From assembly GCA_902984215.1 (NCBI GenBank), contig CADWAF010000710.1:1-64000 (forward strand): DNA of 64,000 bases. Reading direction: 5' to 3'. Position 1 is the first letter of the stretch. Each line of letters starts with the position of its first letter. The notes beneath the pieces are model-generated. The model did not search any database. It saw only the letters and a program-made list of their open reading frames with translations, and was not told the DNA's origin. Positions 33,394-45,886 of the stretch are shown one piece after another. The DNA comes from Willaertia magna. Its lineage: Eukaryota > Heterolobosea > Eutetramitea > Acrasida > Naegleriidae. The position numbers and the translations under genes are program-made.

Positions 33394-33599
33394 GGTATTT
33401 TTGCTTACTGGTCCACTGGTTGGTGTTTTAACTACCCATTTTTTGCTTGCTCACTTTCTGTATTGTAAATGAGATAGTATTACAGCAACAAACCTCCGAT
33501 TTTACGATAAAACAACCAACCTTAATAACAACAGTTACAAAATTATGCAATATACTGGAATTATCTATAAACAGGACATCCCATCAATTTTGTCAACTA

Positions 33600-34930
33600 G
33601 GATTATTTGTGTTTTAAAAAAATATTTTTTATTGTAATTATTTATAATTATCAAACAAGTTAAATTATTTGATTTGATTGTAATTTTTGTAATTTAATTA
33701 TATTAAAACATTTTACAATAAATTATAATGCAATATATTTATAATAGTTAATTCGTTATATTATTATTTGTTACTAATTATTAAGAAAAAGATAGAATTG
33801 ATATTGTTGAACTAGAAATTGTAGTAAATATTATTATAACTAATTTTTTTGTTCAATAATAATGATTGGTTTATTAAATAAATTAAATAATAAATTATTA
33901 TAATATTCACTTATTAAAATTGGTTTAAAAAATTAGAGATAAATCAGAAAAAAATATTATAAGTATATTATTTATATTTTTTTTTGTTTTTTCAAGTTTT
34001 AATAAAGGTGTAGTAAATAAAATAGTTATAAATGAAATCTATTAGTATTATATTTATTTTTTATTTATAAAAATTAATTTTTAAATTTTATTATTAATAT
34101 TTGAAAAAATTACATTAATATTTATATATTATTTATTCTTTTTGTTGTAATTTTTAAATAAAAAATATTTTTACATACAAAAATATCTTTAATAACTTTA
34201 TTAATAATTTTTTTATATATAAAAATATTATTAACAGTCAATAAATAATATAAAATAAATCAAAAATTTAAATTTTTATAACATAATAATATATATATCA
34301 GTATATTATTATAAAGTTTTAAAATTTATAAATTTATAAATTTAAAAGTTATTTAATATAAAATTTATAAATTTTATAATATTTTATAATAAATTAATAA
34401 TAAATATATTAATAAATAATAAATATAAAAAATTAAATAAAAATATTTTGTTATGATTGTAGATAGGATTAATTTTAATATTAATAAAAATTATATTATT
34501 ATTTAATAATTGATATTCTTTATTATATTTTTAATAATAATTAATTTAAAATAAATATAATATCTATTTACTTTATATATATATAATATTTAATATAATC
34601 TTAATAAATTAAATATTTATAAATTTTATATAATAAATTATTATTATTTATTTAATTAATTTTATAAATTATATAATATTTAATACTTATTTTTTTTTAT
34701 TATTTATTTTTAAAAAGTAATTTAATAATAATATAAGTAATAAAAAATATTTTATAATTTATTAATTAATAAATAGTATAAATATAAATTATAATTAAAA
34801 AAATTATAATAATTTTTTAAATATTTACTATTTAGTTTACAATAAAATTTAAAATGTTAATGAATATTAATAATGTTAACTAGGATTGTATGTTGAAGTT
34901 TATTCCTTTTTAATTTGATTTTTAAATAAA
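33600..34930. other. Extremely AT-rich non-coding island
   Basis: About 1.3 kb with no frame of note on either strand and often only 3-7 G/C per 60 bases. It consists of short TAAT/TTATAA words with many local inverted repeats. Other spacers in the window are far richer in G/C. It lies between the end of the SNF2 gene and the 3' end of the TM9SF gene (a convergent junction), so it is not needed as a promoter. It could be a replication origin, matrix-attachment or centromere-like DNA, or old organelle-derived DNA. Bases 33394-33599 are ordinary spacer. Confidence 0.6.
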
Positions 34931-34979
34931 ATTTTGCAGTTTAAAGTTTTATTTCCACCTATTTACAATCTTTGTAAAC

Positions 34980-36974
34980 TTAGTCAACTTTTATGCTTCC
35001 ATAAATTGTCTTTACAAACCATAAACAACCAAAGAAACCTACTGCACCAGATAAAACAAAGAAGAAATAACTGACGATTGCAGAATAACTGAAATAAACC
35101 AATGCTAACATGAATGAATCGACATGTAAAGATGTAAAGTAGTAGAATGCTGAATACAAGAATAAATAAAGTGCAGAGCTACCACTACATAAGAAACTTC
35201 TCCACCACCAACGATAATCCTCATTACATAATTGGAAGTAAACAAATACAATACTTATTTCTGCTGAAGTAATAACTAAAATAAAGAATACGATAAATAA
35301 GAAACCAAATAAGTAGTAGAATTGATGTAACCATATAGAACTCATAATAAAGTAAGTTTCAATGAAAACACTACCAAATGGAAGGATACCACCCATTAAG
35401 ATTGAAACTAATGGATGCATATAAACTGGTTGAGTTGGGATTTGTCTTGGAATTTGTAAAGTCTTAACAGGTACTTCAATTTCAGATGATCTAAATCCAA
35501 TAAATCCACCAATAAATACTAAAGGAGTAGAAATAGCAAACCATAAACCAAATAATTCAAGAATGGAAATGAATGGAACTGCAGCAGTTGAGTGAACTGA
35601 AACATGAACTAATAAATTGATAAAACAGAACCAACCAATAGGAATTGCAGGGAATACAATAGCTGCTAAGATTGAAATGAGAATCCATGATTTTCCTTGG
35701 AATAATTTGTATAACTTCAATGTGACATAACCATTTGGTAAACCCATAAATGCGTATAAAACAATCATTGCATTTGCTAATGAACCTCTATTAGATGGTG
35801 ATAAGAAACCAAGTAAAGCAAATAATAAAGAAACAATAATAGAACCAAATACTTGAATACCTGCACCAACACTAACTGATAATAAAACTGGATTCTTTGG
35901 AGTTCTAAAAACATCACCATGAACTAATTTCCAACCAGTTTCATCACCTGGATCTTCTTCATCATCTCTATTATAAAACATAATATCCTTTCTAAGAATA
36001 CGTAACATAATTAAAGCAACCATACCAGTTAAGAAGAATACAATTAATAAAGAATTAACTACAGAGAACCAATGAATACGATAATCTTCGGAATTATCTT
36101 CAGTATTAAAGTAAGCATCAAATCTAGAAGCCCATGGAATTGAACTTTCTTTCCAAATAACAGAGTAAGAATATTCTACGGACTTTAAGTTATCATCAAT
36201 AACAACTCTTTGCATATTGTCAGGTAAGCCTTTACCATCCTTACATGAATCAGCTGTATGAGCTACTGAAGTAGGATAAACTTCAGCACCAACAATAACC
36301 TTCTTACCATTCTTTCTAGTATGATAATATAAAACAAATGTAAAATGATTATTTAAATAATATCTAATAACAGGAGGTTGATCCTTAGAAGTAGAAGGAA
36401 TAGTTTCTTTACATCCAACTGGGAAACCATCAGGTCTAGCATATTTAGATACTTTTTCACTTCTTTTAATTTCATCAAATGGTGGAGGAGGATTACCACA
36501 TTCGGAATAGCCTTGAAGATTAGCAAATGGTAATTGATCAACAACTAATTGAGCAAGATAATCTTCTTCAATTTTTTCCTTTAAATTTTTAATGTCATCA
36601 GTAGTTATTTGTGCGGGACATTCTGTAGGGATACATAATTTATCATTTTCTGGACAGGTTGGTGTTGAAACAATACGTTTACACATAATATCTTGGTTAA
36701 AAACAACTCTATAAACAGAATTATGAATACGATCTCCAAGTAAATATTCACCAAAATTTTCAATACTATTTGTAATATCTTTTGGTTTACAATATGGTAC
36801 TGAATAATATTCAAAAGGTAAGTTATGAGTACTTGATAATTTTCTTGTTTTTATTTTAACTGGTGAACCTGCTTCATAATAATTATCTGGAATACCTGGT
36901 AGGAAGGCTAAGGTATGATGAAAGCATAAAATGGTGGCAAATAAAATGGCCAATGTTATTGTTATGACCTTCAT
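34980..36974 (-). CDS. TM9SF: Nonaspanin, TM9SF family
   Basis: A Golgi/endosomal protein of the EMP70/TM9 family involved in phagocytosis, adhesion and sorting of membrane proteins. The single exon encodes 664 residues: a signal peptide (1-23), a lumenal domain of about 270 residues with paired Cys (including KPKDI and ECGNPPPPF), then nine membrane helices. The conserved cytosolic DEEDPGDETGWKLVHGDVFR segment (shown here in part) follows the first helix. The last residues KVD match the KxD/E COPI-binding and Golgi-retention motif of this family. All expected parts are present. Related genes in amoebae control bacterial uptake. Confidence 0.95.
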   Translation of the reverse strand: MKVITITLAILFATILCFHHTLAFLPGIPDNYYEAGSPVKIKTRKLSSTHNLPFEYYSVPYCKPKDITNSIENFGEYLLGDRIHNSVYRVVFNQDIMCKRIVSTPTCPENDKLCIPTECPAQITTDDIKNLKEKIEEDYLAQLVVDQLPFANLQGYSECGNPPPPFDEIKRSEKVSKYARPDGFPVGCKETIPSTSKDQPPVIRYYLNNHFTFVLYYHTRKNGKKVIVGAEVYPTSVAHTADSCKDGKGLPDNMQRVVIDDNLKSVEYSYSVIWKESSIPWASRFDAYFNTEDNSEDYRIHWFSVVNSLLIVFFLTGMVALIMLRILRKDIMFYNRDDEEDPGDETGWKLVHGDVFRTPKNPVLLSVSVGAGIQVFGSIIVSLLFALLGFLSPSNRGSLANAMIVLYAFMGLPNGYVTLKLYKLFQGKSWILISILAAIVFPAIPIGWFCFINLLVHVSVHSTAAVPFISILELFGLWFAISTPLVFIGGFIGFRSSEIEVPVKTLQIPRQIPTQPVYMHPLVSILMGGILPFGSVFIETYFIMSSIWLHQFYYLFGFLFIVFFILVITSAEISIVFVYFQLCNEDYRWWWRSFLCSGSSALYLFLYSAFYYFTSLHVDSFMLALVYFSYSAIVSYFFFVLSGAVGFFGCLWFVKTIYGSIKVD

Positions 36975-37448
36975 TTTTTATTTTAAATTTTTTTAATTTT
37001 TATTTGCTTTAATTTTTTTTTTAACTTTCCCTTTTGGGTGATTGGGAACCACTAGCCACAGTTCCACTTTAAGGGAATGGTGACGTTGGTTGTTGGGGTG
37101 TTTCAACACTATTTAGAAGATTGAGCAGAAGAAGGAAACAACTAACAGGTTTTTAACCGATTTAATATTCTGAAGACTGTTAAATAATCATTCAAAAACA
37201 TTTAGCTTTTGTCGTTGCTTAATAGCTCTCTCTGCAGAATTAATTGTTAACAACAAACTAAAGGATTTCTTGTGAGATGTTTCTTTGCTAAATTAATAGT
37301 TAATTTTTATTATCTAGAAATACAAGTATAAAATGAACAAATGAAAGGAAAATTGCTGTCAAATAGCATTACTTGAAATCAACGCTAAATCTAAGTACTG
37401 GGCATGTCAACACTTTTGACGTTTGAATGGGGGCATCTATTGAAAAAA
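36975..37448. promoter_or_regulatory. Divergent promoter region between TM9SF and Rac-like gene
   Basis: About 470 bases between two divergent starts. GC content is visibly higher than in the AT-rich island. Poly-T next to the TM9SF start and an A-run next to the Rac start are the typical leaders. No other motif is certain. Confidence 0.4.
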
Positions 37449-38346
37449 ATGTCTGATAACGAATCCCAAGAAGATGGCAATTATGATCAAATTAAATGTG
37501 TAGTTGTTGGAGATGGTGCTGTTGGTAAAACTTGTTTATTATTATCCTATTCAAATAATGAATTCCCTGATGGTGTGTATTATTATAAAAATTTTCCGTT
37601 TTTAATTATTTAATAATTTAATTTACTATGATTACTGACATTTTTAAATAAAATTTAAAGAATATATTCCAACTATTTGCGATAATTATAGTAGTAACGT
37701 AGAATATAAAGGACATACGGTTTCGCTAGCTTTATGGGATACAGCAGGTCAAGAAGTAAGTTTTTTTAAAAAAACATTATCTTTTTTAACACTTTGACAA
37801 GGAATACGATCAACTCCGACCGCTCTCTTATCCAGGTAAGTTAAAAACAATAATAACAACATTCTTATATTTTGTTAATTCTATACAATATTAGATACCA
37901 ATGTATTTCTTGTATGTTTTTCTACTATCAGTCCAAGTAGTTATGAAAATGTTAAAAGTAAATGGGTACCTGAACTGTAAGTATTTATTTATTTATTATA
38001 AAAAGAATTTAACAATTTCAATAGAAGACAATCATGTCCAGATACTCCAATTGTATTAGTCGGAACTAAAATAGATTTAAGAGAAGACCCAGAACAAAAG
38101 AAAAAACTAAAAGAAAAAGGATTAACAGCACCAACAGAAAAAGATGGTGAACAACTGAAAACAGAGATTGGTGCATTCTTCTATAGAGAATGTTCAGCTA
38201 AAACAATGCAAGGTTTAGCTGAAGTATTTGAATGTGTTATTGAAGCACATTATCAATATTTATTAAGTAAAAAAGAATCTTCTGATACCGATGGAAAAAA
38301 GGGTGGAAAGAAAGGAGGAAAGAAGAAGGATTGTCTTATGATGTAA
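37449..38346 (+). CDS. Rho/Rac-family small GTPase (4 introns)
   Basis: Exons 37449-37572, 37661-37755, 37802-37835, 37895-37976 and 38025-38346 join to 218 residues. The introns are 88, 46, 59 and 48 nt. The GTPase motifs are intact: P-loop GDGAVGKT, switch [20 protein letters not shown], and the Ser-Ala-Lys loop (ECSAK). A Rho-type insert follows TKID. The tail is Gly/Lys-rich and ends CLMM, a prenylation CAAX box. The AUG at 37449 was preferred over 37404 because it has the AAAAAATG leader and matches Rac N-termini. It acts on the plasma membrane in actin control. The catalytic Gln is present. Confidence 0.92.
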
Positions 38347-38375
38347 ATAAAGATTATTATTTGTTTTTAATTTAT

Positions 38376-40815
38376 TTAGGCTAGATAACGATAGATATTA
38401 CTTTTAGCGGAATCTCTTTCTAAATATTCTCTTGTAATTAAATCTTCAATTCTCTTCTTAATAATTTTAGGATCTGGATGGAAATGTGTTGATAATTGTT
38501 TAATTGTTTCAGCTACTAATTGTTGATGATCTAATTGTTTTCTTGCCTTCATTATTCTCACTATAGCTGCCTCAATTGCATGTTTTCTATCTTCTTGTGT
38601 TGTTCTATCAATATCTTCCTTCTCTTTAGAATCTAATTTAATTATTATATTTGGTATTTTAATTCTTCTACTTTTAGAATTAAATTCTTGATTTACTTTA
38701 ATTATATCTTCATTATTTATTGTATTTTGATTACCTGTTTTTAATAAAATTTTAACATTCTTTGAAGCACATAATGTTAATAAATTCTTTCTTAAATCAT
38801 TAATGGGTATTTGAATAGATTGTTGTATTTGATTAAATGTTAATTCTTCAGAGTTATTAAATAATAATAATATACATGTTTGAAATTCATTTGTTAATAA
38901 ATCTTTATCTCCATTTTGGAAACGAGCTAAAACTTGACATGTCCCTAAAGAATGTACCCATGTCAAATTTCTACTTTCAGTACGTGAATCATAAAATTCT
39001 TTAAATGTAGTCATACATTTAGTGAACTCTTCTGTAACATTAATTTGATCAATTTTAAATGTTGGCCATAATCCTCTAGTTAATATTTGTGGAGTAAAAT
39101 CAATTGGTAAATTTAAAGATTTTTGTTGTAAATAATTATTAAAAGAAATAACTAAATCTTCAGATAAAGTTTTATCTTTAATCATACCTTCTAATTTAGA
39201 AGTAAATTGATTACCCATTCTCATCTTTAATTTAGAGATAAATAAACGTTCTGCATCATATTCAGATCTATTTGAAACTAATAATCTTTTACTTAATTGT
39301 CTTCTATAATATTCATTAAAACAATCTTTATCTTTTAAATAACCAAATAATTTAACAATATTTTCTAATAATTCATCTAATTTATCTTCACCTACTTTAT
39401 CAATATCTTTCATTATATGATCACAATAAGAAGATAATAATTCATCAGTTGAAGATCTTTGATTATTTAAATAAGTAACATCTAAGTTAATAAAATGTGT
39501 AAATGCATCTCTTAATGCATCTAAAAATAAAGAATTAAGTTTAAATTCATTTGTAACTAATTTAGAATATATTTCATGTAAATTTAATAAAGATTCAATA
39601 TAACCTTTAAAATCAACTTCATTCTTTCCAGAATATTGTTGTAATATCTTCATTCCTTCTTCTTTTACAAAATCTCTAAATTTATCAGCCATTGGTCTTA
39701 AATTATTAATTCTATCAAATAATTTAAACATTCTAGCTAAATCATCTTTATTTCCAGAAATTAATAAAGGTATTAATCCTGAATTCTCCATTTGTATTAA
39801 AGTATCTTGATGTTTAGTAATTAATTCATCTTGTACTTTAGATAATAATTTTAATTTAGTTGTTGGATATAAATAAGCATTAGATCTCTTTTCTTCTAAT
39901 TCTAAACGTTCTTCTGCTTTCTTTAAATATTCTGGACATGAATCTTCACTTATCCATTTAGCACTAATTATTTGATAATAAGATTCACTTTCTAATAATA
40001 ATTTCTTTTCAAAATCTTCTTCATAAGCTCTAATACTATTTAATCCCATTTCAATAAATAAATTAATTCCATCTTTCATTAATGATCTATCAATTAAATC
40101 TCCATCTCTTTCTTTATGTATTTTATCTAATAATGCTTGTGCCATATCTTTCTTTACAATTTCATATACTTTTTGTTGATATGCTTTTAATCCAACATCT
40201 TTTAAACTATCTCTATTATTATGTTTAGTATAAAATCTATCTAAATATGAAAATAATTTTGTTAAATATTTTACAACAATTAAATGATCTCTCCATCTTT
40301 TAACTGATTCAACTAATAATATCTCACCTTGTTTCTCTTTTAATGATGGTACAACTCTATCTTTTAAATATTCACTAACTACTTTCTTATATCTATCATA
40401 TAATATCTCTGTTGGTCCATAATTTTGTAATTCTCCTGTATCTACTTTTTGTGTACATAAATTATATACCATTCTATGTTTCAATTATTATTTAAATATA
40501 TTATCGGGATTAATTAATTAATACTTACGTATACAAGTTAGAATATTCTGCATTATTAAATGGTTTTTTAAGATTAGAATCTAAATATTCAATTAATTTA
40601 TTTACTCCTTCTTTTAAAAATTTCCATGAACTTTCCAAGTTAGCTACAGGTTTATGTGATTTATGAACTGCATGTTGTTGTCTATTATTACTACTGTTAT
40701 TATTATTATCTAATGATGTATTGTTGTTGTTATTAGAAGAAGAAGAACTATTAGGAGGTTGTTGTTTATTTAAATCTTTTTTAGAAGAGGAAGAAACTTG
40801 ACGCTTAAAGAACAT
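38376..40815 (-). CDS. CUL1: Cullin-1 type ubiquitin-ligase scaffold
   Basis: Exons 40815-40529 and 40473-38376 (intron 55 nt) join to 794 residues. The start is Ser/Asn-rich, then SWKFLKEGV and a helical N-terminal repeat region. The splice restores LYTMVYNLCT, a cullin hallmark. The cullin-homology domain includes LSKRLL and FKDLL-like parts. The end is the winged helix with the neddylation Lys in IVRIMKARK and the tail REYLERD...YRYLA. These features match CUL1 (SCF) best, including plant-type sequences. It bridges Skp1/F-box substrate receptors and Rbx1/E2. Stop codons of this gene and the Rac gene are only 29 bases apart (convergent). Confidence 0.92.
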
Positions 40816-41098
40816 TTGTTTTTTTTTTTGATTAAAAGTGCTCGGTGCAGTTTTTGGTTTTTTGGGTCGAAGAAAGTTCTTTGGTCAACAAACAGCAAGA
40901 AGTAATTACTGATGGGTTAATGGATTAATTATCAAGTATTGATAGTTATCAAGGATTATTTAATTGATGATGATCAAAAACTATTAAGTAAAGGTTAATA
41001 GTTGAAAAAAAATTAATAAAAGGTAGGCTATAATTGCGTTTTTTTGTGATTGAAGTTCAATAATTTAAAATAAATTTAAAAACTTTTACAAAAAAAAA

Positions 41099-41143
41099 AT
41101 GGAAAATGAAAAAACGAAAATCCACTTCATCAATAACTTCTAA
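41099..41143 (+). promoter_or_regulatory. Overlapping upstream ORF before the HELQ start
   Basis: The first AUG in the A-rich leader (41099, context AAAATGG) opens a 14-codon frame that ends at TAA 41141-41143 and overlaps the helicase AUG at 41106 in another frame. Scanning ribosomes would have to bypass it. It may lower translation, or it may be non-functional. Confidence 0.4.
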
Positions 41144-44100
41144 TAATTATACCAATAATAATAACAGTAATAATAATAACAATTCCGATGATATAAATAA
41201 TAAAAAGAGAATTAAACCTATGCAATCTATAGGTACAACTATTCAACCATTATCAACAACAATAAACAATCATGACAATTATGAACAACAAGAAGAAAAT
41301 AACCTTTCACAAATTAGTGAACTATCTTCTGCTACAACAAATGCTTTATTATTAATGGATGAAGATGGTTTTCTATCAGTTAAAGATAATTTTGTAACTT
41401 CTGAAAATATTTTTAATTCACAAAATGAAGAAATAATTGAACATTCTAATGTAACATCAGTTTTAAATAAAAATAATTTAATATTTGATATTATTATAGA
41501 TTTTTATGGTTTACCAAATAATTGTAAAGAATTATTTAAAGAAATTAAAGGAGTTACAAAACTATATGATTGGCAAGAAAGATTATTAAATTTAAAAGAA
41601 TTAAAAGAAGGTAAAAATTTAGTTTATTCTTTACCTACAAGTGGTGGTAAAACATTAATTGCAGAAATTATAATGATTAGAACATGTCAAGTATTTAAAA
41701 AGAAATCTTTATTTATTTTACCTTATGTTTCAATATGTGAAGAGAAATGTTTAGATTTACAACAATTTAGTGATGAATTAAACTTTCATGTTGAAGGTTA
41801 TTATTCTAGTCAAGGTAATATTCCTGTTGATTTAGGTAATCAATTAATTATTGCAACTATTGAGAAAGCTAATGGTATAATAGATAATTTAGTTGAAGAG
41901 AATAGATTAGATGAATTAGGTTGTATTGTTGTAGATGAATTACACATGTTAGGGGAAGGTGACAGAGGTCAATTATTAGAACAATTATTATCTAAAATAT
42001 TATTTATACAAAGAGAAAGAAAAGAGATTGTCAAGGATAATGTCAATTTAGATTCATCTTTCAATAGTGACAATAACCCAGAAGGAGAAGTAAAGACTAC
42101 CACTAATAATAATATATCTAAAGTATCAATCCAAATTATAGGAATGTCAGCTACTATACCAAATTTAAGTGAAATAGCAAAATGGTTAGATGCTACTTTA
42201 TTTGTTGATAATTATAGACCTGTACCTTTAACGGAATATTATTGTATAGGAGAGAAGGTTTATGATAAAGAAGATAAATATATTAGAGATTTACATAAAT
42301 TACCAATACATTCAAATAGTAAGAAATCAGATCCTGATTTTGTAACTAGTTTATGTTGTGAGATTATTCCAGCAGATAGTGTATTAATATTTTGTCCAAC
42401 AAAACAAGCTTGTGAAGATTGTGTTAAACATTTAACATTAACGTTACCTTCATCTCAAGATTTTTTAGAAGAAAAGAAATTATTAATATTTCAATTAAAA
42501 CTATTAGGAAATAATGATAATGTATTATTAGATGGTATTTTATTTGGTGTTTGTTATCATCATAGTGGGTTAACAAGTGAAGAAAGAAGTTTATTGGAAA
42601 TGGCTTATAGAAATCATATATTATGTGTCATATGTTGTACTAGTACTTTAGGTAAGTTTATTTATTTATTTAATATATGTATTTTATAATTATTGTAAAC
42701 AACAGCCGCTGGAATAAATTTACCAGCTAAAAGAGTGATATTTTATACTCCATATATTGGAAATAAACAATTTTTAACAAAATCAAAATATAATCAAATG
42801 GTAAGTAATTTATTTAATAATAATTATAAATAATTGTAAATTTAAAATATAATTTAAAAAGAGTGGAAGAGCTGGACGTGCAGGTATAGATAAATATGGT
42901 GAAAGTTTTTTAATTTTACAAAAAAATATAACTTCACAAATAGATAAAGGTAAAGAGCTAATTCATAAAGAATTAGAAAATATAAATAGTTGTATTGATA
43001 TAAATAATAATGATTCATTAACTAGGATATGTTTAGAGATAATATCAAGTAAATTAATTCAAAATGAAAATGAAATTGAAAAGTTTTCAACTTTCACTTT
43101 TCTTTATTTTCAACAATTATTTGATAAAAAATTAATTATTAATAAATTTAAAGAAACATTAAAATTATTAATAGAAAATAAATTAATACAATTAAATAAT
43201 AATTTAATATTTGATATTACTCCTTTAGGATTAGGTACATTTAAAAGTTCATTTACCTTAAAAGAAGCATTACAAATATCTGATTTACTGTCAACCTGTC
43301 AAAATGATGGAATAATAATATCAAATGATTTACATTTACTATATTTATGTGCAACTCCTTTTAATGGAAATGGTTTAATTGAACCTAATTGGAGTAAATA
43401 TTTTAATTATTTTGAAAGAAATATTTCTACAATTGAAAGAAATATAATTGATAAATGTAAAATACCTGAATATGCACTTGTTACAAAAGCAATGAATAAA
43501 TTTACAAAAATAAATGAAAATGATCAATTAATTTTAAAAAGATTTTACAATGCATTTATTTTAAGAGATTTAATTAATGAAAAGGATGATTTTATTTCTT
43601 TTTGTGAAATTAAAGGTAGAGGTACAATACAACAATTAATGTCACAGTCAACTATGTTTTGTAATATGATTTATCAATTTTGTGTAAAATTAGATTATTG
43701 GCAATTAGCTTCAATTATTAAAAATTATATAAAAAGATTACAATTTGGTGTTAAATCTGATTTAATAGATATTGTACAATTAGATGGAATTAAAAGACAT
43801 GAAATTGCAAGATTATTATTTCAATGTAATTTAACAACAATTGAAAAGATTGCTTCTTTTTTAAATTTAGAGAATTCACAACAAGAAGAGAATTCAGTGA
43901 TCATGTTATCATTAGAAGAAGAAAATGATAAGGCAGCAATAACAACACGTAATTATCACAATAATAACCAACAACAAGTTAGCTATCCAGTTAAGAAATT
44001 TATTGAACACTTAATAACAAATACACCAAACCAACAACAACAACAAGATAAGATTAATTTCATTAAGGATTATTTTACTGTAGAGAAGGTAGAAATGATT

Positions 44101-44181
44101 TTGAATAGTGCTAAGCGTGAATTATCTAGGAAATCAAATTATTTAAAACATCAAGCAGAAATGTTAGATAATGTTATATAA
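41106..44181 (+). CDS. HELQ: HELQ/Hel308-type DNA helicase
   Basis: Exons 41106-42651, 42706-42800 and 42862-44181 (introns 54 and 61 nt) join to 986 residues. An Asn-rich head precedes the Ski2-like core: Q-like DWQERLL, motif I PTSGGKT, motif II VVDELHMLGEG, motif III MSATIP, FCPTK and motif VI SGRAGRAG. The DELH box and GRAGRAGID sequence are typical of HELQ/Hel308 and of the POLQ helicase half; no polymerase domain follows. C-terminal winged-helix and ratchet parts are present. It acts in repair of blocked or crosslinked forks. The second exon (95 nt) sits between the two introns and completes INLPAKR, motif V. Confidence 0.9.
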
Positions 44182-44215
44182 TGTATTTACAAAAAATATT
44201 TATTTACAAAAAAAA

Positions 44216-45886
44216 TTAATGTTTTACAATTAATTTTAATTTTCTTTTTGTACGTTTCATTATCTCTTCCTCTTCTTCTTCACTATTATTATTATTATTA
44301 TCTATTCCTTCTTCTCTAGGACTGTGAATAGTTTTTAATAATCTTTTCACTTCTTTTAAAATTAATTCATTAACTTTCTTAATTGAGAAATTCTCTTGAA
44401 TAAATTGTTGAGCTAATTGACCTTTCTGAATAGCTTCATCTCTACGTTTCATTACTAATCTAAAAGTTCTTCTAACATGATCTACAGATGCAATAGCTAA
44501 TTTACCATGAAATGATGGACTTTCTTCCATTCTTTCAACTGGAATTAAATAAGAATTATCTTGTTTCATAAATTCTGTAGAACCACCATAATCTGTTGAA
44601 ATGACAGGTAAACCCATTGACATTGCTTGAATTAAAGGTAATCCCCATCCTTCACCTTTCGTTGTACTGACATAAGCATTAGCTCTAGCAAATAAGAATC
44701 TCATTCTTTTAATATCAAAATAGTTTGAATAGATAATAATACAAGGGAAATCATCTATACTTCTTTCAATAATTACATTTGACATATTTACACCTCTTCT
44801 TCTTAATTTCTTAACATAATCAAAAAAGAATCTTAAAAAACCATAATTTGAACTTGTTGTAATCTTTTCACCATCTTTAATATTCATTTGATTTAAAATA
44901 TCTTTTGAAATTAAAGATAAATCTAATTTTAAAACTAAACAAACTTTATCATTTGAAGAAAATTGATTAATAAAAGAAGATAATAATAATTCTGGTCCTT
45001 TCCTTTCTTCCCATTTAAAAACACTTAAAAATACAAAAGTGTCATCTGCAAATTGATTATCAAATTCATTATATTGATTGACAATTGACTTTTTATTCCA
45101 AAATTCAGTATCAATAGCTTCAGGTATAACTCTAATTCTCTTTTCATCTACTCCACTTTCAATAAATGTTTTTTTATTGAAATTTGAAGGGACCCACACT
45201 TCATTTGCTAAATTTAATTTTCTGACCCATAATTCAGGGACTTTATCAGATTCATACATTGTTCTAATAACTCTAATAAAAGGTATTTCACAATTAAAAT
45301 TTAAACAATAAAAATATGAATTATTTAATAATAAATGTACATTTCCATTTTCTAATAAAAAACTATCTTCATAAACTTGTCTTCTGTCAAAATCAAACCA
45401 ATTAATTGGTAAATGTCTAATTAAAATAAATTTATTATAAAAATTTAATAAATGATTAAATTCTTCTTGTGAATTTAATGAAAATCTATTTATAATTTGT
45501 TGTATAGACATTTGTGATAATGTTTCATCTAAATTTTTATTATTTTCATTTTCACAACCACCAATATGATCCCAATAATTACAATTTTTATCTAAAAATA
45601 TTGATAACTCTGAATTGGAATGTTCACCATATCTAAATTCTTGTTTTTTAAATTGATTTAATTGTTTAATTAATGGAATAACATAATGTATAGCTTCTGA
45701 ATAGTAACCAGTATGTTTATATTGATGATCTAATAGAGAACTAAATAGAATAAATGATTTTTTACTTTCTACAAAGGAAGAAGTAGTGGTAATAATGATG
45801 ATGATAGATAGTAGTAGAATGGTTGTTATTGTTGACAATAGGAAAGAAAAAAATGATGAGTGACGTTTGTTGCAATTATAATTCAT
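44216..45886 (-). CDS. Secretory-pathway GT-B glycosyltransferase (GT4-like)
   Basis: A single exon of 556 residues. A signal anchor at about residues 11-40 predicts a type II Golgi/ER protein with the catalytic domain in the lumen. The C-terminal GT-B half has EVWVPSNF, VIPEAIDTEFW, an FLSVFKWEERKGP strand and EGWGLPLIQAMSMGLPVI. In GT4 enzymes the last segment normally ends with Glu (E-x7-E). Here it reads E-x7-Q. The donor sugar cannot be inferred. The C-terminal tail is acidic then basic. It could be a mannosyl- or glucosyl-transferase, or an inactive relative. Confidence 0.85.
   Translation of the reverse strand: MNYNCNKRHSSFFSFLLSTITTILLLSIIIIITTTSSFVESKKSFILFSSLLDHQYKHTGYYSEAIHYVIPLIKQLNQFKKQEFRYGEHSNSELSIFLDKNCNYWDHIGGCENENNKNLDETLSQMSIQQIINRFSLNSQEEFNHLLNFYNKFILIRHLPINWFDFDRRQVYEDSFLLENGNVHLLLNNSYFYCLNFNCEIPFIRVIRTMYESDKVPELWVRKLNLANEVWVPSNFNKKTFIESGVDEKRIRVIPEAIDTEFWNKKSIVNQYNEFDNQFADDTFVFLSVFKWEERKGPELLLSSFINQFSSNDKVCLVLKLDLSLISKDILNQMNIKDGEKITTSSNYGFLRFFFDYVKKLRRRGVNMSNVIIERSIDDFPCIIIYSNYFDIKRMRFLFARANAYVSTTKGEGWGLPLIQAMSMGLPVISTDYGGSTEFMKQDNSYLIPVERMEESPSFHGKLAIASVDHVRRTFRLVMKRRDEAIQKGQLAQQFIQENFSIKKVNELILKEVKRLLKTIHSPREEGIDNNNNNSEEEEEEIMKRTKRKLKLIVKH

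Noticed and set aside
33600..34930. Mitochondrial insertion (NUMT)
   Set aside because: The base composition would fit, but I see no remnant of a mitochondrial gene. Kept only as one option.
37404..37448. An earlier in-frame ATG for the Rac gene
   Set aside because: It would add 15 unrelated residues. The ATG at 37449 has the A-run context and matches Rac N-termini.
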